Part shown: positions 37,938 through 47,099 of the stretch, in pieces
How positions within the stretch are numbered: the first letter of the stretch is position 1
How the letters are laid out: each line of letters starts with the position of its first letter
DNA from: Pseudomonas frederiksbergensis
Lineage (GTDB): Bacteria > Pseudomonadota > Gammaproteobacteria > Pseudomonadales > Pseudomonadaceae
Assembly: GCF_900105495.1 (NCBI RefSeq)
Contig: NZ_FNTF01000002.1
Span: forward strand, 1,525,501 to 1,589,500
Reading direction: 5' to 3'
DNA length: 64,000 nt
Notes under the pieces: generated by a model
Databases searched by the model: none
The model's input: only the letters and a program-made list of their open reading frames with translations
What the model was told of the DNA's origin: nothing
Made by a program: the position numbers and the translations under genes

Positions 37938-38546
37938 ATGTCTGGTTCGATCCTTTATATCCACGGTTTCAACAGCGCGCCTTCGTCTAAAAAGGCCACG
38001 CAGTTGGTTCAAGTAATGGAACGTCTGGGCTTGAGCGAACAGTTGCGCGTCCCGGCCTTGCATCACCATCCGCGTGAGGCCATCGGTCAGCTAAACAAGG
38101 CGATTGAGGAGCTTGGGCGGCCACTGCTGGTCGGCAGCTCACTCGGCGGCTACTATGCGACTCACTTGGCCGAGCGCCATGGCCTCAAGGCCCTGTTGAT
38201 CAACCCTGCCGTCAGCCCGCACCGGATGTTCGACGGGTATCTGGGGACGCAGAAAAACCTGTATACCGATGAGGCCTGGGAATTGACCCACGACCACGTG
38301 ACGGCCTTGGCCGAGCTGGAAGTGCCGGCGCCCCAGGACCCGCAGCGGTATCAGGTATGGTTGCAGACCGGCGATGAAACGCTGGACTACCGCCTCGCCC
38401 AGCAGTATTACCGGGCCTGTGCCTTGCGCATCCAGGCCGGCGGCGACCATAGCTTCCAGGGTTTTGCCGAGCAATTGCCGGCAATGCTGAGTTTTGCCGG
38501 CATCGGCGCAGATTTGTATCAGGCGATTGATTTCACTGCTTTGTGA
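37938..38546 (+). CDS. YqiA/YcfP family alpha/beta-fold esterase
   Basis: A 202-residue alpha/beta hydrolase. The N-terminus GSILYIHGFNSAPSSKKATQ gives the oxyanion strand (HGF), LLVGSSLGGYYATHLAERHG near 55-74 is the nucleophile elbow GSSLGG, and GGDHSFQGF near 173-181 supplies the catalytic histidine. Members hydrolyse short acyl esters; the natural substrate is unknown. It precedes parE as in E. coli (yqiA-parE), with 55 bases between. Confidence 0.87.
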   Translation: MSGSILYIHGFNSAPSSKKATQLVQVMERLGLSEQLRVPALHHHPREAIGQLNKAIEELGRPLLVGSSLGGYYATHLAERHGLKALLINPAVSPHRMFDGYLGTQKNLYTDEAWELTHDHVTALAELEVPAPQDPQRYQVWLQTGDETLDYRLAQQYYRACALRIQAGGDHSFQGFAEQLPAMLSFAGIGADLYQAIDFTAL

Positions 38547-38601
38547 ACCGTCGCCCCTATTTTCAACGAACACTCTTTTTACAGGCGGACGACGAGACCC
38601 C

Positions 38602-40506
38602 ATGGCCACTCCCAGCGCTAGCTCTTATAACGCAGACGCCATCGAAGTCCTCTCGGGCCTCGACCCGGTGCGTAAACGCCCCGGCATGTACACCGACACC
38701 AGTCGGCCCAACCACCTCGCCCAGGAAGTCATCGACAACAGCGTCGACGAAGCCTTGGCCGGGCACGCGACCTCGGTGCAGGTCATCCTGCACGCCGATC
38801 ACTCCCTGGAAGTCAGCGATGACGGCCGTGGCATGCCGGTGGATATCCACGCCGAAGAAGGCGTGTCGGGCGTCGAGCTGATCCTCACCAAGCTCCATGC
38901 GGGCGGCAAGTTTTCCAACAAGAACTACCAGTTCTCCGGCGGTCTGCACGGGGTGGGTATTTCCGTGGTCAACGCCTTGTCGAACGAAGTCCGGGTGCGC
39001 GTAAAGCGTGACGGCAACGAATACCAGATGACTTTCGCTGACGGTTACAAGAAAACCGAGCTGGAAATCATCGGTACCGTCGGCAAGCGCAACACCGGTA
39101 CCAGCGTGTTCTTCGCCCCGGACCCGAAATACTTCGATTCGCCGAAATTCTCCATCAGCCGCCTCAAGCATGTGCTCAAGGCCAAGGCCGTTCTGTGCCC
39201 GGGGCTGCTGGTCAGTTTTGAAGACAAGGCCACCGGCGAGAAAGTCGAGTGGCATTACGAAGACGGCCTGCGCTCCTACCTGGTGGACGCGGTCAACGAA
39301 TTCGAGCGCCTGCCTGACGAACCGTTCTGCGGCAGCCTGGCCGGTAACAAAGAAGCTGTCGATTGGGCGCTGTTGTGGTTGCCCGAAGGTGGCGACAGCG
39401 TTCAGGAAAGCTACGTCAACCTGATCCCGACGGCGCAGGGCGGTACCCACGTCAACGGTCTGCGCCAGGGCTTGCTCGATGCGATGCGCGAGTTCTGCGA
39501 ATTCCGCAGCCTGCTGCCACGCGGCGTGAAGCTGGCGCCGGAAGATGTCTGGGAACGCATCGCTTTCGTGCTGTCGATGAAGATGCAAGAGCCGCAATTC
39601 TCTGGCCAGACCAAAGAGCGTCTGTCGTCCCGTGAAGCGGCTGCATTCGTGTCCGGTGTGGTCAAGGACGCGTTCAGCCTGTGGCTCAACGCCAACCCGG
39701 AAACCGGCATGTTGCTGGCAGAGCTGGCGATCAACAACGCCGGCCGACGTCTGAAGGCCAGCAAGAAGGTCGAGCGCAAGCGCATCACGGCGGGGCCGGC
39801 ACTGCCGGGCAAACTCGCCGACTGCGCCGGGCAGGACCCGATGCGTTCCGAGCTGTTCCTGGTGGAAGGTGATTCCGCCGGCGGTTCGGCCAAGCAGGCG
39901 CGAGACAAGGAATTTCAAGCGATCCTGCCGTTGCGCGGCAAGATTCTGAACACCTGGGAAGTCGACGGCAGCGAAGTGCTGGCTAGCCAGGAAGTCCACA
40001 ACATCGCCGTGGCCATTGGTGTCGATCCGGGTTCGGCAGATATCGCCCAGCTGCGTTACGGCAAGATCTGCATCCTCGCCGACGCCGACTCCGACGGTCT
40101 GCACATCGCCACGTTGCTGTGCGCGTTGTTCGTCCAGCATTTCCGCCCGTTGGTGGATGCCGGTCATGTCTACGTCGCGATGCCGCCGCTGTACCGAATC
40201 GACCTGGGCAAAGAGATTTACTACGCCCTGGACGAAGCCGAGCGCGATGGCATCCTCGATCGCCTCGTGGCCGAGAAGAAACGCGGCAAGCCGCAGGTCA
40301 CACGATTCAAAGGCCTGGGTGAAATGAACCCGCCGCAGCTGCGCGAAACCACCATGGACCCGAACACTCGGCGTCTGGTGCAGTTGACGCTGGAAGATTT
40401 CGACGCAACCTCTGAAATGATGGACATGCTGCTGGCGAAGAAACGCGCCGGTGACCGCAAATCCTGGCTGGAATCCAAAGGCAACCTGGCCGAGGTTCTT
40501 GGCTGA
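38602..40506 (+). CDS. parE: DNA topoisomerase IV subunit B
   Basis: ATPase subunit of topoisomerase IV, which decatenates daughter chromosomes. The 634-residue protein has the GHKL motifs VIDNSVDEAL and SDDGRGMPV in the first 80 residues, GGLHGVG near 112-118, the TOPRIM block EGDSAGGSAKQARD near 418-431 and DADSDGLHI near 493-501. The ATG at 38602 is the family start; an in-frame start at 38494 lies within the previous gene. Its stop overlaps the start of the next gene by one base. Confidence 0.97.
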   Translation: MATPSASSYNADAIEVLSGLDPVRKRPGMYTDTSRPNHLAQEVIDNSVDEALAGHATSVQVILHADHSLEVSDDGRGMPVDIHAEEGVSGVELILTKLHAGGKFSNKNYQFSGGLHGVGISVVNALSNEVRVRVKRDGNEYQMTFADGYKKTELEIIGTVGKRNTGTSVFFAPDPKYFDSPKFSISRLKHVLKAKAVLCPGLLVSFEDKATGEKVEWHYEDGLRSYLVDAVNEFERLPDEPFCGSLAGNKEAVDWALLWLPEGGDSVQESYVNLIPTAQGGTHVNGLRQGLLDAMREFCEFRSLLPRGVKLAPEDVWERIAFVLSMKMQEPQFSGQTKERLSSREAAAFVSGVVKDAFSLWLNANPETGMLLAELAINNAGRRLKASKKVERKRITAGPALPGKLADCAGQDPMRSELFLVEGDSAGGSAKQARDKEFQAILPLRGKILNTWEVDGSEVLASQEVHNIAVAIGVDPGSADIAQLRYGKICILADADSDGLHIATLLCALFVQHFRPLVDAGHVYVAMPPLYRIDLGKEIYYALDEAERDGILDRLVAEKKRGKPQVTRFKGLGEMNPPQLRETTMDPNTRRLVQLTLEDFDATSEMMDMLLAKKRAGDRKSWLESKGNLAEVLG

Positions 40507-41495
40507 TGCGGGTTGGCTTTGCCCTGGCGTGTGCGTTGCTTCTGACCTCGATTTCGGCGGTTGCCGAGCCGGTGCCGGAACTGCGCCTGTTGTCCGAGCA
40601 TCCCGTTGAAGGTATGCGCGGCGGCAACCTGTCAGGGTTGGCCCAGTGCGGTAATGACCTGTGGACGGTGTCGGATCGCGACGACGACCAGATTTACCGG
40701 CTCGATACCCGCGACAAGGTATGGCAGGCCGAAACCGTGGCCATCGGCGTACCACCGGTGCCAGACAGCGGTTTGCCCTGGGGCTTGCGTTCACGAACCT
40801 GGGTGGCGTCGTTTGTCCGTGGTGGGGATCTGGACTTTGAAGGCATCACCTGCGACAGCGCCGGTAATCGCTACCTCGTCAGCGAATCCCATGCCGCGAT
40901 TCTGCAAGTGCCACCCGTTGGGCCATCGTCCTGGCTGAAAATCTCGCCGATGCTGATTCGCGAAGCCCGGGCCAGCGGCATGCTGTTGCACTTCAATGCG
41001 TTGTTCGAGGGTCTGGCGATCAATCCGGCGGGTGATCAATTGTGGCTCGCCTCTGAGCGTCAAAGCCGTGGCTTGTTGCTGATCAAGCGCAAACAGACGG
41101 TCTGGGATTGCGATGGTGGCTGTGTGTTGCTGAGCGAAGCCGGGAAAGAAATGCAGCCGGCGCCGTTTCCCCGAGCCAAAGCGGTGACCCGAGACTTCGC
41201 CGACCTGTCGCTGTTCAACGGCAAGCTGTTTACCCTTGAGCGCAACGCCTACCAGATCTGCCGCCGTGATTCGGTGACGGCCAAGGTCGAGCGCTGCTGG
41301 TCCTTTGCCGATGAAGCCTTGCAGGTGCAGCGCCGCTATTCAAATCCCTATGGCCTGACCGAAGCGTTGATTGTTGACGCCGAGGGCGCGTGGATTGGCA
41401 CTGACAACAACAACGATGCCCGCGCCGATGGCGAGGAACGGCCGATCGTCTGGCGCTTTGCCGCGCCTGAAGGTGGCTGGAGTGCCAAGTCATGA
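40506..41495 (+). CDS. Esterase-like/phytase-like beta-propeller protein, exported
   Basis: A 329-residue protein with a cleavable signal (MRVGFALACALLLTSISAVA, cleavage about 20-21) and an esterase-like phytase domain. Blocks such as NLSGLAQCGNDLWTVSDRDDD near 40-60 and DLDFEGITCDSAGNRYLVSE near 107-126 fit repeated beta-propeller blades with acidic loops. The enzymatic activity is not established for these proteins. It lies between parE and parC with short overlaps on both sides (40506 and 41492). Confidence 0.75.
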   Translation: MRVGFALACALLLTSISAVAEPVPELRLLSEHPVEGMRGGNLSGLAQCGNDLWTVSDRDDDQIYRLDTRDKVWQAETVAIGVPPVPDSGLPWGLRSRTWVASFVRGGDLDFEGITCDSAGNRYLVSESHAAILQVPPVGPSSWLKISPMLIREARASGMLLHFNALFEGLAINPAGDQLWLASERQSRGLLLIKRKQTVWDCDGGCVLLSEAGKEMQPAPFPRAKAVTRDFADLSLFNGKLFTLERNAYQICRRDSVTAKVERCWSFADEALQVQRRYSNPYGLTEALIVDAEGAWIGTDNNNDARADGEERPIVWRFAAPEGGWSAKS

Positions 41496-42016
41496 GTCAG
41501 CAGCCGCCAGGCAAACGCGTTGGTCGGGTGTTAATGGTGCTGGCCTGGTGCGCGGCGCTGTTTCTGGCCACTCGATTTTTCGGCCAGTGGGAAGCGCGTC
41601 AGCAGAATCCTAATATTGTGGTCAGCTCGGAGCAGGGCGAAGGTTTTATCGAGGTCAAACTGGCCAGTAACAACCAGGGGCACTTCGTCGCCAGCGGCCA
41701 GATCAACGGCCAGTCGGTGGATTTCATGCTTGATACCGGGGCGACCGACGTGTCGATCCCGGCGGAAATGGCCGAACGGCTGAAACTGGAAAAAGGCTTC
41801 GGGGTGACTCTGAGCACGGCCAACGGCCGCACCCAGGGTTATCGAACCCGCATCGAGCGCCTGCAACTGGGCGACATTGTGCTGCGTGATGTGCGCGCCC
41901 TCGTCGTGCCGGGTCTGGATGGCAAACAAGTGCTGCTCGGAATGAGCGCGCTGAACAAACTTGAATTTACCCAGCGCGGTGGCACCATGCTGCTGCGCCA
42001 GACAACGAACCGATGA
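41492..42016 (+). CDS. Retropepsin-like aspartic protease family membrane protein
   Basis: A 174-residue protein with one N-terminal membrane span ([20 protein letters not shown] near 11-30) and a clan AA aspartyl protease domain: [20 protein letters not shown] near 73-92 contains the catalytic Asp-Thr-Gly-Ala, and [13 protein letters not shown] near 149-161 is the second conserved block. Such single-domain proteases act as dimers; substrate unknown. Family TIGR02281-like. Stop is 7 bases before parC. Confidence 0.87.
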   Translation: MSQQPPGKRVGRVLMVLAWCAALFLATRFFGQWEARQQNPNIVVSSEQGEGFIEVKLASNNQGHFVASGQINGQSVDFMLDTGATDVSIPAEMAERLKLEKGFGVTLSTANGRTQGYRTRIERLQLGDIVLRDVRALVVPGLDGKQVLLGMSALNKLEFTQRGGTMLLRQTTNR

Positions 42017-42023
42017 GGCCCGC

Positions 42024-44291
42024 ATGAGCGACTCCCTTGATCTCAGCCTGGACGGTGTAGAACGCCGGTCACTGGCTGACTTCACCGAAAATGCCTACCT
42101 CAACTACTCCATGTACGTGATCATGGACCGTGCCTTGCCGCATATCGGCGACGGCCTGAAACCGGTACAGCGGCGCATCATCTATGCGATGAGCGAGTTG
42201 GGGCTGGACGCCGATTCCAAGCACAAGAAGTCGGCGCGTACCGTCGGTGACGTGCTCGGCAAGTTCCACCCGCACGGCGACTCGGCCTGCTACGAAGCCA
42301 TGGTCCTGATGGCCCAGCCATTCAGCTACCGCTACACGCTGGTCGACGGCCAGGGTAACTGGGGTGCGCCGGATGATCCCAAGTCCTTCGCCGCCATGCG
42401 TTACACCGAAGCGCGGCTGTCGCGTTATTCCGAAGTGCTGCTCAGCGAACTGGGCCAGGGCACCGCGGACTGGGGGCCGAACTTCGACGGTACGCTGGAA
42501 GAGCCGCTGGTGTTGCCGGCGCGTTTGCCCAACATCCTGCTCAACGGCACCACCGGCATCGCCGTGGGCATGGCCACCGACGTACCGCCGCACAACCTGC
42601 GCGAAGTCGCCACGGCTTGCGTGCGTTTGCTCGATGAGCCCAAAGCCACGGTCGAGCAACTCTGCGAACACATCCAGGGCCCGGATTACCCGACCGAAGC
42701 GGAAATCATCACGCCTCGCGCCGACCTGCTGAAAATGTACGAAACCGGCAAGGGCTCGGTGCGCATGCGCGCTGTTTACCACGTCGAAGACGGCGACATC
42801 ATCGTCACCGCGCTGCCGCATCAGGTGTCTGGCGCCAAGGTGCTGGAACAGATCGCGGCCATGATGCAGGCCAAACCGTCGAAAGCCCCGCAGATCGCCG
42901 ACCTGCGAGACGAATCCGACCACGAAAACCCGTGCCGGATCGTGATTATTCCCGGCGCACGCAAAAACTTTGACCACGATGCATTGATGACCCACCTGTT
43001 CGCCAGCACCGAGCTGGAGTCGAGCTACCGGGTCAACATCAACATCATTGGTCTGGACGGTAAGCCGCAACTGAAAAACCTGCGCGCGCTGTTGGTCGAG
43101 TGGCTGGAATTCCGGGTGCAGACTGTGCGTCGTCGCCTGCAATTCCGCCTGGACAAGGTCGAGCGTCGCCTGCACCTGTTGGACGGTTTGTTGATCGCCT
43201 ACCTCAACCTGGATGAAGTGATTCACATCATCCGCACCGAGGAGCACCCGAAAGCCGCGCTGATCGAGCGTTTCGCCCTGAGCGAAATCCAGGCCGACTA
43301 CATTCTCGACACCCGTTTGCGTCAATTGGCGCGACTGGAAGAAATGAAGCTGCGTGCCGAGCAGGATGAATTGCTCAAGGAACAAGCCAAGCTGCAAGCC
43401 CTGCTGGGCAGCGAAGCCAAACTGAAAAAACTGGTGCGCACCGAACTGATCAAGGACGCCGAAACGTACGGCGACGACCGCCGGTCGCCAATCGTCGAAC
43501 GCGCCGAAGCCAAGGCCCTGACCGAGCACGATCTGCTGCCAAACGAGAAAGTGACCGTCGTCCTGTCGGAAAAAGGCTGGGTTCGGTCCGCCAAGGGTCA
43601 CGAAATCGACGCCACCGGGCTTTCCTACAAGGCCGGGGACGGTTTCAAGGCTCTGGCGCCCGGGCGCTCCAACCAGTTTGCGGTGTTTATCGACTCCACC
43701 GGTCGCAGCTATTCGGTGGCCGCGCACACGCTGCCATCGGCCCGAGGCCAGGGTGAACCGCTGACCGGTCGTCTGACGCCGCCACCGGGGGCGAGCTTTG
43801 AATGCGTGCTGATGCCGGAAGACGACTCGCTGTACGTGATTGCGTCCGATGCCGGTTACGGTTTCGTGGTAAAAGGTGAAGACCTGCAAGCCAAGAACAA
43901 GGCGGGTAAGGCTCTGTTGAGTCTGCCGAACAACGCGAAGGTGATTCTGCCGCGTCCGGTGGCTGATCGTGAACAGAACTGGCTGGCTTCGGTGACTACC
44001 GAAGGTCGCCTGCTGATTTTCAAAATCAGCGACCTGCCACAATTAGGTAAGGGCAAAGGCAACAAGATCATCGGGATTTCCGGCGAGCGTGTGGCCAGCC
44101 GCGAAGAATATGTCACGGACATCGCCGTACTGCCGGATGGCGCCACATTGGTGTTGCAGGCCGGAAAACGTACCTTGTCACTAAAAGCAGACGACCTCGA
44201 ACACTACAAAGGTGAGCGTGGGCGTCGTGGTAACAAACTGCCACGTGGCTTTCAGAGGGTAGATGCACTGCTCGTCGAAAACCTCAATTAA
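42024..44291 (+). CDS. parC: DNA topoisomerase IV subunit A
   Basis: Breakage-reunion subunit of topoisomerase IV. The 755-residue protein has the catalytic tyrosine in [11 protein letters not shown] near 119-129, and the quinolone-resistance region [12 protein letters not shown] with Ser87 and Glu91 unmutated, the wild-type state at the positions numbered the same in P. aeruginosa. The C-terminal beta-pinwheel runs from about 500. An upstream in-frame start at 41961 was rejected because [11 protein letters not shown] is the family N-terminus. parE lies 1.5 kb upstream in the same cluster. Confidence 0.97.
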   Translation: MSDSLDLSLDGVERRSLADFTENAYLNYSMYVIMDRALPHIGDGLKPVQRRIIYAMSELGLDADSKHKKSARTVGDVLGKFHPHGDSACYEAMVLMAQPFSYRYTLVDGQGNWGAPDDPKSFAAMRYTEARLSRYSEVLLSELGQGTADWGPNFDGTLEEPLVLPARLPNILLNGTTGIAVGMATDVPPHNLREVATACVRLLDEPKATVEQLCEHIQGPDYPTEAEIITPRADLLKMYETGKGSVRMRAVYHVEDGDIIVTALPHQVSGAKVLEQIAAMMQAKPSKAPQIADLRDESDHENPCRIVIIPGARKNFDHDALMTHLFASTELESSYRVNINIIGLDGKPQLKNLRALLVEWLEFRVQTVRRRLQFRLDKVERRLHLLDGLLIAYLNLDEVIHIIRTEEHPKAALIERFALSEIQADYILDTRLRQLARLEEMKLRAEQDELLKEQAKLQALLGSEAKLKKLVRTELIKDAETYGDDRRSPIVERAEAKALTEHDLLPNEKVTVVLSEKGWVRSAKGHEIDATGLSYKAGDGFKALAPGRSNQFAVFIDSTGRSYSVAAHTLPSARGQGEPLTGRLTPPPGASFECVLMPEDDSLYVIASDAGYGFVVKGEDLQAKNKAGKALLSLPNNAKVILPRPVADREQNWLASVTTEGRLLIFKISDLPQLGKGKGNKIIGISGERVASREEYVTDIAVLPDGATLVLQAGKRTLSLKADDLEHYKGERGRRGNKLPRGFQRVDALLVENLN

Positions 44292-44300
44292 GCGTCCTAG

Positions 44301-44336
44301 AGCGCTCGATCTACGATTTAACGCGTAGATCGACGC
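44301..44336 (+). terminator. Hairpin after parC
   Basis: AGCG-C-TCGATCTACG pairs with CGTAGATCGA-CGCT around ATTTAACG. The stem is long and stable, 10 bases after the parC stop, but followed by a poor T run (TTTG). Confidence 0.55.
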
Positions 44337-44467
44337 TTTGCCGCTGGAGTCGGAACGCATATTCACGGATGATATGGCCTTTCAAGCGCCGGCGTGGCCG
44401 AGCGTTCTTCACATTTTTTGAGTATTTTCACTGTGGTTAGCCTTGTGGCAACCACCTGGATGGGACG

Positions 44468-45181
44468 ATGACTGCTCTGCGCCTTCCTTTTATTTTGATG
44501 CTCGCCGGCGTTCTTGGCCTGGCGGGTTGCAGCGTTCACCAACCGGTGTCGCTGTATCAGCTGGACAGCGGAAGTCCGGCTCAGCCTGCGCAAAGCGCGG
44601 GCATGGCGGTATTGTTGGGTCCGGTAACGGTTGCCGATTACCTGCAACGCGAAACGTTGTTGCAGCGACAGCCGGATGGCAGCTTGCAAGCTTCGACGGA
44701 TGGTCGTTGGGCGGGTAGCCTGTCGTCGGATATCGACCAGCTGCTGCTGCGTCAGGTCGCCGGTCATCTGGACAGCCAGCGCGTGGTGCTGGCGCCAGCG
44801 ACAGTAGGCTTCACGCCGGATGTGCAGGTTCTCCTGACGATTACTCGCCTGGACTCGGGTGAGTCGCAACCGGCGATCCTTGATGCGCAATGGCGTCTGA
44901 TCGACCGTCGTGGCCAGGTTCGTGATAACCGCATCATTCATCTGCAAGAGCAACATGCGGGTGGGACGGCGGCTCAGGTTCAGGCCCAGGGTGTGTTGTT
45001 GCAGCGTCTGGCCCAGCAACTGTCGACGGCGCTGAAGCCGCTGGCGAATCAGCCACCGATCGCCGAGGCGCCACGTAAAGCTCCTGCAAAGCCTGCGGCA
45101 CCGGCAGCCGGGCAAGACAAACAACCGAAGATCCCGATGGCTTCGCCGATCAGGACCGATATGGAAGTGTTCAGGTTCTAA
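44468..45181 (+). CDS. PqiC/YmbA-type ABC auxiliary lipoprotein
   Basis: A 237-residue lipoprotein: signal MTALRLPFILMLAGVLGLAGC with lipobox LAGC (Cys21). The domain QPVSLYQLDSG...GMAVLLGPVTVADYLQRE belongs to the ABC-type transport auxiliary (DUF330) family, which includes PqiC of the Pqi phospholipid transport system. An Ala/Pro/Lys-rich tail lies at 190-225. No pqiAB genes are beside it, so its partner is elsewhere. The start has GGGACG close upstream. Confidence 0.83.
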   Translation: MTALRLPFILMLAGVLGLAGCSVHQPVSLYQLDSGSPAQPAQSAGMAVLLGPVTVADYLQRETLLQRQPDGSLQASTDGRWAGSLSSDIDQLLLRQVAGHLDSQRVVLAPATVGFTPDVQVLLTITRLDSGESQPAILDAQWRLIDRRGQVRDNRIIHLQEQHAGGTAAQVQAQGVLLQRLAQQLSTALKPLANQPPIAEAPRKAPAKPAAPAAGQDKQPKIPMASPIRTDMEVFRF

Positions 45182-45200
45182 GCCTGGATTGATCCAGGAA

Positions 45201-45230
45201 CAAAGCCCGCCATGTGCGGGCTTTGTTGTT
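45201..45230 (+). terminator. Rho-independent terminator of the PqiC-type gene
   Basis: CAAAGCCCGC and GCGGGCTTTG enclose CATGT, followed by TTGTT. Confidence 0.8.
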
Positions 45231-45262
45231 TCTGCGGGTTGGGGATCTCCTTTGCTGCTGAG

Positions 45263-45366
45263 GGCCTCATCGCGAGCAGGCTCGCTCCCACAGGGGATAT
45301 CTGATGCTCACAGAGGATGCGTCCACAGAAGATCCCTGTGGGAGCGAGCCTGCTCGCGATGAGGCC
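45263..45366. repeat. REP pair (GCGAGCAGGCTCGCTCCC class)
   Basis: Perfect 33-base arms at 45263-45295 and 45334-45366, flanked by two terminators. Confidence 0.92.
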
Positions 45367-45377
45367 AGGACAGGCAA

Positions 45378-45420
45378 CAAAAAAGCCCGCAGACAATCAC
45401 TCGTCTGCGGGCTTTTTCAT
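45378..45420. terminator. Bidirectional terminator between convergent genes
   Basis: AAAAAGCCCGCAGAC and GTCTGCGGGCTTTTT form a 15-bp stem with A and T runs on the two sides. It ends transcripts of the minus-strand AhpA-like gene and any escape from the plus strand. Confidence 0.88.
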
Positions 45421-45431
45421 AACGGGGCTAG

Positions 45432-46964
45432 TTACGCCCGGCGTTCGTGCATCCGCGCCAGTTGCCGCTCGAGCATCGACGGATAAGGCTCCATCAGCCG
45501 CTCTACGCAACAAGCGCCTTCCGGGCTGGCGATCGGTCGGATTCGTGCGCGCTGGCGGATCAGCGCGTCGTCACCGATCTTGCGCTCCACCAGCAACAGG
45601 TTGCGGCTGTGTTGCGACAGGGCCAACGCATCCTGGGCGGATTCGGTCAGCAGCAGATCGATCTGGCTCAGGCCGAACAGCTCGTCACCCAGGGTCAGGC
45701 CCAATTGCAATTGCAGGGTGATGCCGCTGTCGGCGACTTCGATCTGCAATTGATGGCCCAGAGCCCGCAACAGCTCACCGCAACAGATGGCGTTGGTCAG
45801 GTAGTCGTCGCCGCTGTCTTCGGTGTGGAACAGCATCAGCGTGCTGCCATCGTTCAGGGTGTGCAGTTCGCTCTGGTAGAGCGAGGCGGCCTGATCGAGG
45901 CAGTCGCGATAGCGTTTGAGCAGTTCTTCCAGGCGTGTGCGGGGCAGGCGACGCAGTTGATCCTGGGCGCCCAGTTGCACGGCCAGCACTGCGCTGTGCT
46001 GCGGCACGTTCGACAGTTGCGGTTTGACTAGCGGTTTCGGCGCGGTCGCCGCTGATTCATCACGCAAGTCGGCAAAGGCATCGTCGTCATCATCGTCTTC
46101 AACGGTGCTGACAATGCGCCGTGGTGCAGGTTTGAGGCCGGCCACAGGCTTGGTTTCATCGAAACTCGGGTCACGCAAATTGCGCACTTCGAAGGTTGGC
46201 TCGTTATCGTCCGCGTCTTCGTAGTCGCTTTCGTCGTATTCAGGCTCGGGAGCGGGTTCCGGCTCGGCGGGCTCTGGCGCGAAGTCGGCGTGCAGCTGGC
46301 GGGCCAGATCGCCGATCTCATCCTGACGCTCGGTGGCCGGGGTGTGTTCGTCGATATGGCGCAGCCACACTCGCAATTGCAGCAACGGCGTGGAGATGTG
46401 CCGACCCAGGCGCAGGCTCAAGGCCAGGGACAGCGCCAGCAGAATCGCGCTCAAAATGCCCATGCTTTGCAGGCTGATGGTCATCGGCTGCTGGAACTGA
46501 TCCATGTCCAGGCTGATGCGCAGTTGCCCGGCGGTCACATCCTGGAAGGTGATCTTGCTCTGGTACATGCCTTCGGCTTCGCCCAGCAGGCTGTGCTTGG
46601 GGCGCTGACCGGCTTCGGCGAGGATGCGGTTATCCACGCTGTAGATGGCAGCGTGAGCCACCAGCTTGTTTTTGGTCAGGTTGTTGAGCAGCACGTTGAG
46701 GCTGAGGATGTCGTTGGACACCAACAGCTCCGTGGCGGACGTGGCCGTCTGCGTGGTCAGGCTTTCGCCCAGCGCATCCGCCTGTTCGTGCATGGCCTGC
46801 TTGAACTGCAAACCCATTACGCAGGCGTAGATCACCAGGGCCAGAGCGACCAGGATCACGTTATGGCTGGCGATGCGCAATGCAATCGGTACACGGCGGT
46901 GGCGCAGTGCACGGAAGATCAGCAGAAAGAAGTTATCGGTTTTTACTGGCGTGGGCCGGTTCAC
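45432..46964 (-). CDS. AhpA/YtjB (Smp)-like membrane protein with cyclase-like C-terminus
   Basis: A 510-residue protein: two membrane spans (about 31-52 and 165-187) enclose a periplasmic domain with LLVSNDILSLNVLLNNLTKN near 81-100; a HAMP-like linker follows (about 185-225). Residues 228-300 are very acidic and proline-rich (a run of six Asp lies near 290-295), and 320-470 resembles a degenerate class III cyclase domain without the usual metal-binding Asp pair. It is divergent from serB, as is smp/ytjB in E. coli. Function is poorly known; a signal-sensing role is inferred. Confidence 0.75.
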   Translation of the reverse strand: MNRPTPVKTDNFFLLIFRALRHRRVPIALRIASHNVILVALALVIYACVMGLQFKQAMHEQADALGESLTTQTATSATELLVSNDILSLNVLLNNLTKNKLVAHAAIYSVDNRILAEAGQRPKHSLLGEAEGMYQSKITFQDVTAGQLRISLDMDQFQQPMTISLQSMGILSAILLALSLALSLRLGRHISTPLLQLRVWLRHIDEHTPATERQDEIGDLARQLHADFAPEPAEPEPAPEPEYDESDYEDADDNEPTFEVRNLRDPSFDETKPVAGLKPAPRRIVSTVEDDDDDDAFADLRDESAATAPKPLVKPQLSNVPQHSAVLAVQLGAQDQLRRLPRTRLEELLKRYRDCLDQAASLYQSELHTLNDGSTLMLFHTEDSGDDYLTNAICCGELLRALGHQLQIEVADSGITLQLQLGLTLGDELFGLSQIDLLLTESAQDALALSQHSRNLLLVERKIGDDALIRQRARIRPIASPEGACCVERLMEPYPSMLERQLARMHERRA

Positions 46965-47099
46965 TTGAGCTCGGCTCTTTTGTCCGTGAAGTTGACGCGC
47001 AGTATAGCGACAGGCCCTAGACCGTCAAAGCGCTCACGGTGCCCGATGGTCACTGAATGTAGGTAGAATGCGGTTTTTTTCCACTTGCGGGGGTGCGCC

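Noticed and set aside
38563..40794. 743-codon frame opposite parE
   Set aside because: Antisense shadow covering parE and the next gene's start.
42069..44042. 657-codon frame opposite parC
   Set aside because: Antisense shadow of parC, no conserved motif.
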